A DNA stretch of 11,536 nucleotides from DAHVFY01 sp040388665 (GCA_040388665.1 JAZKBL010000048.1:1-11536), one strand, 5' to 3'; shown: positions 1-6,621, counted from the stretch's first letter. The notes: a model not told the origin generated them from the letters alone. Numbers and translations are program-made.

Positions 1-17
1 TTTTCTGTCAAAAAAAC

Positions 18-98
18 TTATGGGTAAAAGTATGCCCGCGTCTCCGCGTTGATCTCCGCTCTGCTTGTACAGTCTTTAAACATAGGAGCTACTCCTAT
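18..98 (-). other. Micro-ORF behind an RBS-containing hairpin
   Basis: On the minus strand an ATG (81-83) opens a 21-codon frame ending with TAA at 18-20. An AGGAG motif (complement of 92-96) lies 8 nt upstream of that ATG, which is good Shine-Dalgarno spacing. The same AGGAG is part of a perfect 6-bp stem (82-87 with 93-98, 5-nt loop), so folding would hide the ribosome site. The predicted peptide (MFKDCTSRAEINAETRAYFY plus one residue) has no recognised domain. Its Arg/Glu-rich stretch, read from GCGGAGATCAACGCGGAGA, resembles low-complexity intergenic repeats rather than a conserved protein. It may be chance or a fossil repeat. Confidence 0.15.
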
Positions 99-211
99 CG
101 TTTTCCATAAAATGGACAACCTTTAGTCTGACAGCTATTTCTAGTTGCAGGATTTTTTTTCCCACAATGAGGGCATACCCAAAAATCTTCATCATAATTA
201 TTGCTTTGAAT
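95..211 (-). pseudogene. Zinc-finger-like fragment without a start codon
   Basis: Just after the hydrolase stop codon, one minus-strand frame is open for 38 codons to a TAG at 95-97. It carries W-x-C-x2-C-x3-N-x6-C-x4-C, starting at the Trp codon 179-181. This is very close to the RanBP2-type zinc finger W-x-C-x2-C-x3-N-x6-C-x2-C, except for four rather than two residues between the last cysteines. The frame has no ATG, GTG or TTG; its first codon after the upstream stop is ATT. Two ATG codons at 190-195 lie in the neighbouring frame, and one extra A in the A5 run at 181-185 would join them to the finger and give a 33-residue protein. It could be a decayed gene, a frameshift artefact, a non-AUG-started microprotein or chance. 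Confidence 0.3.
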
Positions 212-223
212 TCATTAACTTTT

Positions 224-1498
224 TTATCTGAAAACGGCGTTGATGAATTCTTGTCTGGCATCGCCGTAGCGGAAAAAATCATCGCTGTGAGCATCTCTAC
301 TCGGGGCTGATGTGAAGTGAATTCTTGTGACAGACTTGTTGACTTTTCTCGCTACATCCTCGTAGATGTCTTTAGAAACATCGGAAAGTTTTTGATCATT
401 TGTTGCATGGATGAGAACCACTTTGCCAGCAGGTTCTTCATAGTAATCTAAATTTTTCCATAACGTTTCTACGTTAAAGTCACATTCTTCTGGCGTAACA
501 CCTTCTATGGCATTTTTACTGGATAATGCGCGCATATGATGAAGCGCAAATTGTTTTGCAATAGAGTGCTGTTTGTTTATAAAATCTCTTCGAAAATTGC
601 TAAAACTTTGTTCTTCAATAAAATTAATTCCTCGCTTGTGTAATTTTGCTTTAAGATAAGCTGCAACAGGACCACCGCCACAGTAGCCAGAGAGCCATAG
701 TTGTTTAGGGTCGTAAGCAGTTGTTTCCATTAATTTTTTATATACAGCATCGATATCTGCATAAAACCCAGCTTCTGTTGGAATTCCCTTACTTTTTCCT
801 ATTCCTCTATTATCAAAAAAACAGAGATCTTGCTTCATTCCTAAATAGAACCCCGCGCGCGCGCGATCTCTACTGAAGGGGCCGCTTGTTGAGTGTGTAT
901 AGAGAAAACAATGTTCATGCCATTGAGATGGCAAAATAGGTCCTGCTGTATCGCATGTGATGATCACTTCTCTTTCCTTTCCTCTTACATTGACAATATC
1001 TTTTACCCATCCCATTTTTAATAGGCAATTTTGTTCATAATTTTCCCAAGCATCATCCCACCTTGACGCATCGGGCAAGACAATGGCTAGAACGGATTGC
1101 ATACCTTGTTTAGACGGTACTTCAATGTGCTCCCAAGTAGCGCCATAAGAGTTGAGAATGTCTTCAAAATCTTGAGCTTTAAGGGTCAGCATATGCACGT
1201 TTGCTTGGCCATCATCTGGTTTTACAAAGTGTTCTTTTGCTCCAAGAGCTCTAAGAATGTCTAAAGATTTTTCAGCTCTTACTTCATTAAATGTTGTTGG
1301 AAAAAGGGTCCGTTCTGAACATACTTTATAAGAATAGATGAGTGCTTTTTCTAAAAGACCGCTGTCTTTTACAGCAAAGCGGAATACAGCTGTACGGAAA
1401 ATTCTTTCAAGGTAGGAATAGTGTACGGGTTGGATGATGATTTGTTGGTTGTTGTCGATAATGTTCAGCTCTTTGTCTTTGGGAAAATGCACTGCCAT
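224..1498 (-). CDS. CHLPS 43-kDa-family alpha/beta-hydrolase-like protein
   Basis: This is a 424-residue protein of unknown function that looks like the Chlamydia CHLPS 43-kDa protein family (DUF818). The C-terminal half has alpha/beta-hydrolase features. FFDNRGIGKSKG (residues 227-238) follows a beta strand. The nucleophile elbow reads LSGYCGGGP (269-277). A candidate acid is Asp368 in HATNDQ and a candidate His is His404 in RDAHSDDF. The elbow has Cys273 where most family folds have Ser, so it would be a dienelactone-hydrolase-like Cys-Asp-His arrangement if active. There is no signal peptide and no obvious membrane segment. About 200 N-terminal residues have no assignable domain. The ATG at 1496-1498 has only a weak purine-rich upstream site (GAGATAG). 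The gene stands alone, with a 394-bp repeat-rich gap separating it from the phosphate permease gene. Substrate unknown; a host-interaction role cannot be judged from sequence. A (CG)6 tract lies within the gene at 854-865. Confidence 0.7.
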   Translation of the reverse strand: MAVHFPKDKELNIIDNNQQIIIQPVHYSYLERIFRTAVFRFAVKDSGLLEKALIYSYKVCSERTLFPTTFNEVRAEKSLDILRALGAKEHFVKPDDGQANVHMLTLKAQDFEDILNSYGATWEHIEVPSKQGMQSVLAIVLPDASRWDDAWENYEQNCLLKMGWVKDIVNVRGKEREVIITCDTAGPILPSQWHEHCFLYTHSTSGPFSRDRARAGFYLGMKQDLCFFDNRGIGKSKGIPTEAGFYADIDAVYKKLMETTAYDPKQLWLSGYCGGGPVAAYLKAKLHKRGINFIEEQSFSNFRRDFINKQHSIAKQFALHHMRALSSKNAIEGVTPEECDFNVETLWKNLDYYEEPAGKVVLIHATNDQKLSDVSKDIYEDVARKVNKSVTRIHFTSAPSRDAHSDDFFRYGDARQEFINAVFR

Positions 1499-1538
1499 GA
1501 GTCTATCTCACTATTTCAAGATTTTGATTTTTGATGGA

Positions 1539-1620
1539 TTTTTTTCTATTTTTCAGAACTTCTTTGCGAGACATACTTGAACAAGTAGACCAAAAAGAAG
1601 CTCTGAAAAATAGGGAAAAA
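1539..1620. repeat. 20-bp inverted repeat forming a long stem-loop
   Basis: Bases 1546-1565 (CTATTTTTCAGAACTTCTTT) and 1594-1613 are inverted copies with one mismatch in 20. With G-T wobbles and the A/T runs outside, the stem can extend to about 1539-1620. The 28-nt loop contains a smaller element, TACTTG-AA-CAAGTA. It lies upstream of the hydrolase start (1498) and downstream of the phosphate permease stop. No T-run follows the stem in either direction, so it is not a normal intrinsic terminator. Each arm includes a TA next to its end, as in the neighbouring element at 1691-1855, and both share ACTTCTTT, so it may be related to that element. It could instead be the untranslated leader of the hydrolase mRNA. 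Confidence 0.5.
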
Positions 1621-1690
1621 GACGTAAAAAGCGAATTCTTAGAATAATGAGATAGGCTCACAAATGTCCTCTTAGAATTTAAGCAGACAT

Positions 1691-1855
1691 TAGACTTCTT
1701 TCGAAACCCCATTTGTTCGCTAAAATTGTTTTTTTTGGCATCTCCAAAACCGATTTTTTCAGCCATGTGCCTCCACATTGTCTTCAAAAATCGGCTTCGG
1801 ATCTATCCAAAAAAATTCAATTTTTTCAAACAAGGCGAGTTTCGAAAGAAGTCTA
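1691..1855. mobile_element. Near-palindromic MITE-like element with TA-flanked 17-bp terminal repeats
   Basis: Bases 1691-1707 (TAGACTTCTTTCGAAAC) and 1839-1855 are perfect inverted repeats 165 bp apart end to end. The similarity continues inward. Each arm has a run ending in AAATTG or AAAATTG, then a T-run followed by GG, then a block ending in CCGATTTTT (1750-1758 versus the complement of 1786-1794). So the element is an imperfect palindrome with a centre near 1772. Both ends carry TA, which fits insertion at a TA target as in IS630/Tc1-mariner elements; that family link is inferred. No transposase is encoded. Open frames across it are short, have no recognised domain and partly mirror each other because of the palindrome. 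Confidence 0.55.
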
Positions 1856-1892
1856 TTATAAAAATAGCACGTGATTATTACAACTTTTCCTT

Positions 1893-3317
1893 TTAGAGAA
1901 AGCAGGCGCGGAGGATGTAGAAGAAGAGGATTGACATGAGAGCGCTTGCGGGGATCGTAACAACCCACGAGAGGATCACGTCTTTGATGGTGCTGAGGTT
2001 AAGTGCACGTATCCCTCTTGCAAGACCGACACCGAGGACAGCACCAACAAGGCAATGTGTTGTTGAAATAGGAAGGCCGAGTTTTGATGCGATAAGGATG
2101 GTGATGGCAGCGCCAAATTCTGCGCAAAAGCCGCGCGTTGGAGTAAGTTCTGTGATTTTTTTTCCAATGGTTTCAATGACGCGCCAGCCCCAAGTGGCAA
2201 GACCGATCACGATTCCAAGACCGCCGAAGATAAGAAGCCATGAAGGAATGACTGCGACATCAGAAATTGCTCCATTTTTGATCACATCAAGCACTGCAGC
2301 GACAGGGCCAATCGCGTTTGCTACATCGTTTGCGCCGTGGGCAAAAGCGATGAAGCAGGCGCTTAAGATCTGGAAGTAGCTGAACGTTTTTTCAACAAAC
2401 CGGTATTCAGAAGAGCGTTCTGCAAAGCTTGTTTCTTTGCGCATCGTTTTAGAAAGATCTTTCACTTCGTCGAGTAGTTGCGAGACTCTGGCGTGCGTCT
2501 CATCAAAAGAAGTGACATGGACTCTTTGTAAGTGCTTGATTGCTTTTTCTAAGCTTACAACTGTTTGCGGCAAATGGCGCGAGACAGGGTAGGGAATCTC
2601 ATTAGCAACACGGACTCGTTTTACGAGAATGTAGGTGAGTCCGGCACTCACAAGACCTACAAGAAGCGCGATCATGACAGCTTCTGGAAAGGTAAGATAA
2701 AGATTAAATTTTTGCAGCCCATCAAAAAGAAGGCTCAAAGTGAAAGTCCCAAGAACAATGAAAGAGATGAGCGGCAATATCCGTTTGGTAGCTTCTGTTG
2801 GATTCATTGCATAGAGGATCTTTTTCTGTAAAATGTTGAACATCAAATAAGCGATCACAGCGCCACATAAGGGAGAGAGCACCCAGCTGATTGCAATGGA
2901 GGCGGTTTCCTCCCATTGAATCGCTTCAACACCGCCAATCAAGCAGCCGAAACCTAAAATAGAGCCGACGATCGCATGCGTTGTTGAAACAGGCCATCCA
3001 AAATAGGACGCGATTTGCAGCCATACGCTTGTACCAAGCAGCGCTCCGCACATGCCTAAGATAAGTAACGTGGGCTCTGTTAGGAAAAGGCTTGTGTCGA
3101 TTAAGCCTCGCTGCATCGTCTCAGAAACGTTGGATCCGACAAAATAGGCGCCGGAAAATTCTAAGATAGCTGCTACGAACACCGCTCTACGCAGTGTCAG
3201 CGCCCCTGATCCCACAGAGGTCCCCATCGCATTGGATACATCGTTAGCGCCGATGTTCCAGGCCATATAAAAGCCGATGGCAAGTACAAGAATTTCTAGG
3301 ATCGTTTCTACAGTCAT
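1893..3317 (-). CDS. pit: PiT-family inorganic phosphate permease
   Basis: This 474-residue integral membrane protein is a phosphate transporter of the PiT (SLC20-like) family, expected in the inner membrane and driven by H+ or Na+ symport. The internal duplication is clear. GANDVSNAMGTSVGSGAL (23-40) in the first half matches GANDVANAIGPVAA (328-341) in the second, and GWPVSTTHAIVG (107-118) matches GLPISTTHCLVG (414-425). Hydrophobic helices flank a charged cytoplasmic loop at about residues 233-315. The length is normal for the family. The ATG at 3315-3317 lies 4 bp after the DUF47 stop codon, so the two are almost certainly cotranscribed and probably translationally coupled; the upstream site is weak (ACGGA). 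From memory Chlamydia has the same pair (about CT691/CT692). After the stop no clear intrinsic terminator was seen before the repeat elements. Confidence 0.93.
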   Translation of the reverse strand: MTVETILEILVLAIGFYMAWNIGANDVSNAMGTSVGSGALTLRRAVFVAAILEFSGAYFVGSNVSETMQRGLIDTSLFLTEPTLLILGMCGALLGTSVWLQIASYFGWPVSTTHAIVGSILGFGCLIGGVEAIQWEETASIAISWVLSPLCGAVIAYLMFNILQKKILYAMNPTEATKRILPLISFIVLGTFTLSLLFDGLQKFNLYLTFPEAVMIALLVGLVSAGLTYILVKRVRVANEIPYPVSRHLPQTVVSLEKAIKHLQRVHVTSFDETHARVSQLLDEVKDLSKTMRKETSFAERSSEYRFVEKTFSYFQILSACFIAFAHGANDVANAIGPVAAVLDVIKNGAISDVAVIPSWLLIFGGLGIVIGLATWGWRVIETIGKKITELTPTRGFCAEFGAAITILIASKLGLPISTTHCLVGAVLGVGLARGIRALNLSTIKDVILSWVVTIPASALMSILFFYILRACFL

Positions 3318-3321
3318 TCCG

Positions 3322-3996
3322 TTATTTGAGCTCTAAAATCATACGAATGCGATTAGCAAGTTTTTCAGACAGTTGAGAGAGGTTTCCAATTTCTTCTGTC
3401 AAACGCACCCATAAATAAAAAGCGGGTGTAGAAAGTTGTTCTCCATGTGTGAATAGCCGCTTCATGAAAGCGCGGAGCATTCGGTCGGCTTCATGTTCTT
3501 TAAATGCGGTTTGCTCAACCATAGATTTGACTTTTTCAGCTTCGATACCTCCAAACGAGGATTCAAGAAGCTCATCGATTTCAGCAATAATCCGTTTTGC
3601 ATCCCAAAATACTTCTACATTTTTCTTGTAAAGTCCAAGCAGATCTGCGCCAAAATCTTTAAAGAGTTCAAGAGGGCGTAGAGAAAGAAGAATTCCAATA
3701 TCTTCAGCCTTATCTGCAATGCTGTCTTGTATTGATAAGATTTCAAGAAAATGGGAGCGGTCGATAGGAAGAAAGATGCTTTTGGGGAGATGGTTGCGGA
3801 TATCATTTTTGGTAAGGTCGGCTTCATGTTCTAGATCGCAAAGCTCAAGCGTCAGCCGTTCGATCTTTTCTGATTCAGATTTGATGAGAATTTCAAAAAT
3901 CTTGGAAAGTTTGTCGATGCAGCAAGCAACCTTATTCATGTGCGTCTGAAGTGGCGCAAAAGGTGATTTCCCAAAAAGTCTAGCGATTGTTAGCAT
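3322..3996 (-). CDS. DUF47 / TIGR00153-family phosphate-transport accessory protein
   Basis: This 224-residue, largely helical cytoplasmic protein belongs to the DUF47 (PhoU-like, TIGR00153) family. The start MLTIARLFGKSPFAPLQTHM is typical, and the repeated acidic/His patches characteristic of PhoU-like four-helix bundles follow. One is CDLEHEADLTKND (about 107-119 of the chain order) and another is FKEHEADRMLRAFMKRLF in the C-terminal half. E/D-x2-x3-D motifs of this type bind metal clusters in PhoU homologues. Its gene sits 4 bp ahead of the PiT permease gene, the usual arrangement for proteins that regulate or assist PiT transporters. The ATG at 3994-3996 is preceded by GACGAG about 9 nt upstream. 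A 27-bp gap separates it from the upstream methyltransferase gene. The exact role is not established, but the family and pairing are clear. Confidence 0.88.
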   Translation of the reverse strand: MLTIARLFGKSPFAPLQTHMNKVACCIDKLSKIFEILIKSESEKIERLTLELCDLEHEADLTKNDIRNHLPKSIFLPIDRSHFLEILSIQDSIADKAEDIGILLSLRPLELFKDFGADLLGLYKKNVEVFWDAKRIIAEIDELLESSFGGIEAEKVKSMVEQTAFKEHEADRMLRAFMKRLFTHGEQLSTPAFYLWVRLTEEIGNLSQLSEKLANRIRMILELK

Positions 3997-4011
3997 ATAA
4001 TAAACTCGTCT

Positions 4012-4028
4012 TATAAAGGAACTTTATA
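4012..4028 (-). promoter_or_regulatory. Short perfect hairpin at the methyltransferase/DUF47 junction
   Basis: TATAAAG (4012-4018) and CTTTATA (4022-4028) form a perfect 7-bp inverted repeat with a 3-nt loop. It overlaps the methyltransferase stop codon (4024-4026) and lies 16-32 nt upstream of the DUF47 start. There is no T-run, so it is not a standard terminator. It could be an operator, an mRNA-processing site or simply an AT-rich coincidence. Confidence 0.25.
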
Positions 4029-5193
4029 CACTAGGGACCGGTTTATCACAAGGAGCTTCTAGCTTTATTTTTGTCTCTTCAGACACTTCAAAATCATCAT
4101 TTCTTTCTATAGCATCCTGAACAGAAATCACATCACCCCTTTGGATATATTCGAAGGCGCGTGCATGTTTTGGATGCACTTTAAGTGCGCTTCCGAGTGT
4201 TCTTTGCCCTTCATTGCCGCATAAGAAAAATCTTGTGCCGCGAAATGTTTCTACAGGTGGGCTTACAACTCTATAAAGAGGTCTTGAAGGTTTTGGAAGA
4301 GGGTTCTTTCTTAAAAGAAGATAAGACATTTTAAGTGAGCTGAGATTGATTTTTAAAGAGCGCTGAATCTCTTTAACAAGAGGAGGTTTTTCAAAAGGTC
4401 TTTGCGCGTAGCATGGAGATTTTCCAGATTTGAGTGCTGGGCAATTTCCTCTCCATATGCAAGGAGCTTGGATAGGGATGTTCTCTTGGTTTAAAGCATC
4501 GCGTAATTTTAAGAGCCTGTTGTTTTCTTCCTGCCTTGACGGCTCGACGATTAAAAGATATCCATCGTCAGAAAGATAAGACATAAGACGCTTGATGTAG
4601 AAAACAGGATCATCTGTCAGTTCGTAGAGCGCGTAGCCAATGGTAATGAGGTCCCACTTGCCCTCTGTTGGGAAGTTGAGATTGCGGCAGTCATGCTGTC
4701 TGAGAGAAAGGGGGAATCCCATTTTTCCACATACTTCGCCTGCAACTTTAAGAGCATCGGAGCTATTGTCAAGCCCCACTACTTCTCGAGCCCCAGCTCT
4801 CAAAGCCGCAAGAGCAAAAGGGGCTGTGCCGCACGCTAAATCAAGAACGCGTCCGAGGTTGTATTTTGAAAAGACGGGAATCTCTTTGAGAAGACTTGTC
4901 GCTTGCGCTAAGTGGAGCTGGAAATCATAGAGCAAGTAAGCACCTAAAAGCTCTCTATCAGAAAAATGATTTTCTTTATGAAGACGCTCAACTGCAGCTG
5001 TAAGAGATCTAAATTCGCGCGTTTGTAAACGATCAAGAGGCCCGATCTCTAGCTTTAAAAGTTTTCTCCATGCGGCAATCAGGATTGCCGTGTCCTCGGT
5101 CGTGTCTTTGGCCGTGTCTTTGGCCGTGTCTTTGGCCGTGTCTTTGGCCGTGTCTTTGTTATATTTTTCAAGAGAAGATGGCTTTTTTTTCAT
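4024..5193 (-). CDS. Rsm22/METTL17-like SAM-dependent methyltransferase
   Basis: This 389-residue protein has a class I methyltransferase core. SAM motif I is VLDLACGTAPFALAA (116-130), followed by the acidic strand end VVGLDNS (138-144) and a post-core stretch DLITIGYALYEL (181-192). Downstream it has Cys245, Cys251, Cys261 and Cys325. The segment CIWRGNCPALKSGKSPCYAQ, followed by a Ser/Lys-rich helix and SYLLLRK, matches the layout of the Rsm22 family. In that family (mitochondrial METTL17) four cysteines bind an Fe-S cluster and the protein acts on the small ribosomal subunit. A ribosome-assembly or rRNA role is therefore inferred. Residues about 13-36 are a run of KDTA repeats with no family counterpart. 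The ATG at 5191-5193 lies inside the end of the pseudouridine synthase gene (26-bp overlap), implying coupled translation. A start after the repeat cannot be excluded, but no good ATG lies there. Confidence 0.75.
   Translation of the reverse strand: MKKKPSSLEKYNKDTAKDTAKDTAKDTAKDTTEDTAILIAAWRKLLKLEIGPLDRLQTREFRSLTAAVERLHKENHFSDRELLGAYLLYDFQLHLAQATSLLKEIPVFSKYNLGRVLDLACGTAPFALAALRAGAREVVGLDNSSDALKVAGEVCGKMGFPLSLRQHDCRNLNFPTEGKWDLITIGYALYELTDDPVFYIKRLMSYLSDDGYLLIVEPSRQEENNRLLKLRDALNQENIPIQAPCIWRGNCPALKSGKSPCYAQRPFEKPPLVKEIQRSLKINLSSLKMSYLLLRKNPLPKPSRPLYRVVSPPVETFRGTRFFLCGNEGQRTLGSALKVHPKHARAFEYIQRGDVISVQDAIERNDDFEVSEETKIKLEAPCDKPVPSV
5087..5158. repeat. 12-bp tandem repeat, six units
   Basis: The unit GCCGTGTCTTTG occurs four times in a row without a mismatch (5111-5158). 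Two diverged units precede it (5087-5098 and 5099-5110). It lies inside the methyltransferase gene and encodes KDTA repeats near its N-terminus. Because the unit is a multiple of three, gain or loss of copies would change protein length without a frameshift. The perfect identity of four units suggests recent expansion or ongoing slippage. Confidence 0.9.
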
Positions 5194-5872
5194 TTTCCGT
5201 CATTTCTTTCCATGTGCCGAGGGGTAGTGGTCCGAGCAGCAGCCCCCCAATGCGGATTCTTGAAAGCTCGAGAATATCTAGACCACATTTTTCAACGAGG
5301 ATTCTCACTTCCCGTTTTTTTCCCTCTTTGACGACAACTTTAAGCGTCCCTTTACGTACTTTTGTCACACGTTCAGGTTTTACCCAAATCCCTTCAATCA
5401 GAGTGCCTTCGCTGATCGTCATGAGATGTTCATGAGAGATTTCTTGGCTTGTTTTGACAAGATATTCTTTGGATAAATCTGCAGAAGGATGGATCACCTG
5501 ATTTGCAAAAGCGCCGTCATTTGTGACGATAAGAAGCCCTGTGGTGTCTCGATCAAGACGGCCAACAGTAAAGAGGCGATAGGGGAGATCCTCGAAAAGA
5601 TCTATAATGATTTTTTTAGTTCCGATGCGCGTATTGGAGCACACGTACCCTTTTGGTTTATTAAGTAAGTAATAAACTTTTTGTTCCACATGGTTGATCT
5701 CTTTGCCGTTAACAAGAATTTTGTCTTTATCTAAAGAGACAAGTGTCTGAGGGACGCGGACAACCGCTCCATTAACACGGACTCTGCCTTCAAAAATGAG
5801 TTCTTCACAGGCTCTTCTAGAAGCAACGCCAGCTGCAGCTAAAACTTTACTTAAACGATTTTTTACAGTCAT
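5168..5872 (-). CDS. RsuA/RluB-family pseudouridine synthase
   Basis: This protein converts specific uridines in rRNA to pseudouridine. An N-terminal S4 RNA-binding domain (RLSKVLAAAGVASRRACEEL, residues 6-25, and GRVRVNG 29-35) is followed by the catalytic domain, with LLNKPKGYVCS (69-79) and the signature GRLDRDTTGLLIVTNDG (104-120). Asp107 is the expected catalytic Asp. KKREVRILVEKCGL near the C-terminus is also typical. The 234-residue length fits RsuA/RluB/RluE rather than RluF. From memory the Chlamydia equivalent is called yjbC; which rRNA position is modified cannot be told from sequence. The frame stays open upstream to a TTG at 5906-5908 and another ATG at 5882-5884. I chose the ATG at 5870-5872 because it places the S4 domain at the usual distance from the N-terminus; the ATG at 5884 is possible. 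First of four minus-strand genes, divergent from gpmA across 71 bp. Confidence 0.88.
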   Translation of the reverse strand: MTVKNRLSKVLAAAGVASRRACEELIFEGRVRVNGAVVRVPQTLVSLDKDKILVNGKEINHVEQKVYYLLNKPKGYVCSNTRIGTKKIIIDLFEDLPYRLFTVGRLDRDTTGLLIVTNDGAFANQVIHPSADLSKEYLVKTSQEISHEHLMTISEGTLIEGIWVKPERVTKVRKGTLKVVVKEGKKREVRILVEKCGLDILELSRIRIGGLLLGPLPLGTWKEMTENEKKAIFS

Positions 5873-5943
5873 GGCGAATATCATATCTGGTAATAGATAA
5901 AATAACAATTCGAAATATTCTTGAGAGGTGATATCATAAGCGC

Positions 5944-6621
5944 ATGGCGAAACTGATTTTATTAAGACATGGCCAATCGGCCTGGAATCAACGTAATTTG
6001 TTTACTGGCTGGGTAGATGTCCCTTTAAGTAAACAGGGAATTCAAGAAGCATTTCACGCTGGGAAGCAATTCGCCCATATTCCTATTGATGTGATTTTCG
6101 TTTCATCGCTGATCCGGTCCCATATGACTGCGTTTTTAGCAATGAGCGTCCACGATGCAGACAAAGTTCCTTACATGCTTCATACAGGGGAAGGCCGTCT
6201 TGAAGAATGGGGCCGGATCCACAGTAAAGAAGCTCAAGACCACTGCATCCCCGTCATCGCAGCATGGGAGCTTAACGAAAGAATGTATGGCGCTCTTCAA
6301 GGATTAAACAAGCAAGAGACGATGGATCAATATGGAGAGGCTCAAGTAAAGATTTGGCGTCGCAGCTTTGATTGCGCGCCGCCTGTTGGAGAGAGCCTTG
6401 CGATGACAGCGGAAAGAACCCTTCCTTTCTTTAAAGAAAAAATTCTATCTCGTCTTGAAAAAGGAGAGAATGTTCTCATCTCCGCCCACGGCAATTCTCT
6501 TCGAGCTATTGTTATGTACCTTGAAAACCTTTCAAAAGAGGCGGTAGTTGAACTTGAGATCGCAACAGGCGTTCCTCTTTTTTATAATTATGATCAAGGT
6601 GTATGCTACAGATCTATCTAA
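5944..6621 (+). CDS. gpmA: 2,3-bisphosphoglycerate-dependent phosphoglycerate mutase
   Basis: This enzyme interconverts 3- and 2-phosphoglycerate in glycolysis. The 225-residue sequence has LRHGQSAWN (7-15) with the phospho-accepting His9, WELNERMYGALQGLNK (108-123) with the expected acid/base Glu112, and SAHGNSLRA (180-188) with the second catalytic His182. Compared with the E. coli enzyme it has about 25 extra residues before WELNER and lacks about 27 residues after QVKIWRRSFD. That fits a chlamydial-type short dPGM. The ATG at 5944 is preceded by GAGAGGTG at 5923-5930; its 13-nt spacing is longer than ideal, but an in-frame stop excludes an upstream start. It is first in a gpmA-nifS-nifU run and overlaps the next gene by 19 bp. 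Confidence 0.95.
   Translation: MAKLILLRHGQSAWNQRNLFTGWVDVPLSKQGIQEAFHAGKQFAHIPIDVIFVSSLIRSHMTAFLAMSVHDADKVPYMLHTGEGRLEEWGRIHSKEAQDHCIPVIAAWELNERMYGALQGLNKQETMDQYGEAQVKIWRRSFDCAPPVGESLAMTAERTLPFFKEKILSRLEKGENVLISAHGNSLRAIVMYLENLSKEAVVELEIATGVPLFYNYDQGVCYRSI

Noticed and set aside
1..223. tRNA, small RNA or attachment site
   Set aside because: No cloverleaf, T-loop or CCA end was seen; only short inverted repeats such as GTATGCCC (28-35) with its complement at 173-180.
1503..1787. 94-codon minus-strand reading frame across the gap before the hydrolase gene
   Set aside because: It is built from the two inverted-repeat structures, has biased composition (Ser, Lys, Phe) and no recognisable domain.
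1759..1968. 69-codon minus-strand reading frame overlapping the end of the phosphate permease gene
   Set aside because: It spans half of the palindromic element and the antisense-phase end of a conserved gene; similarity to the other small frame is explained by the palindrome.
1936..2379. 147-codon plus-strand frame opposite the phosphate permease gene
   Set aside because: It is antisense to a clearly conserved membrane protein and has no domain or ribosome site of its own.
5070..5435. 121-codon plus-strand frame with Cys-Leu-Trp-Pro repeats
   Set aside because: It is the antisense reading of the 12-bp tandem repeat and the pseudouridine synthase gene.
5873..5908. TTG start giving a 246-residue pseudouridine synthase
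   Set aside because: TTG with no ribosome site, and the extra residues precede the normal S4-domain start; an ATG at 5872 fits better.
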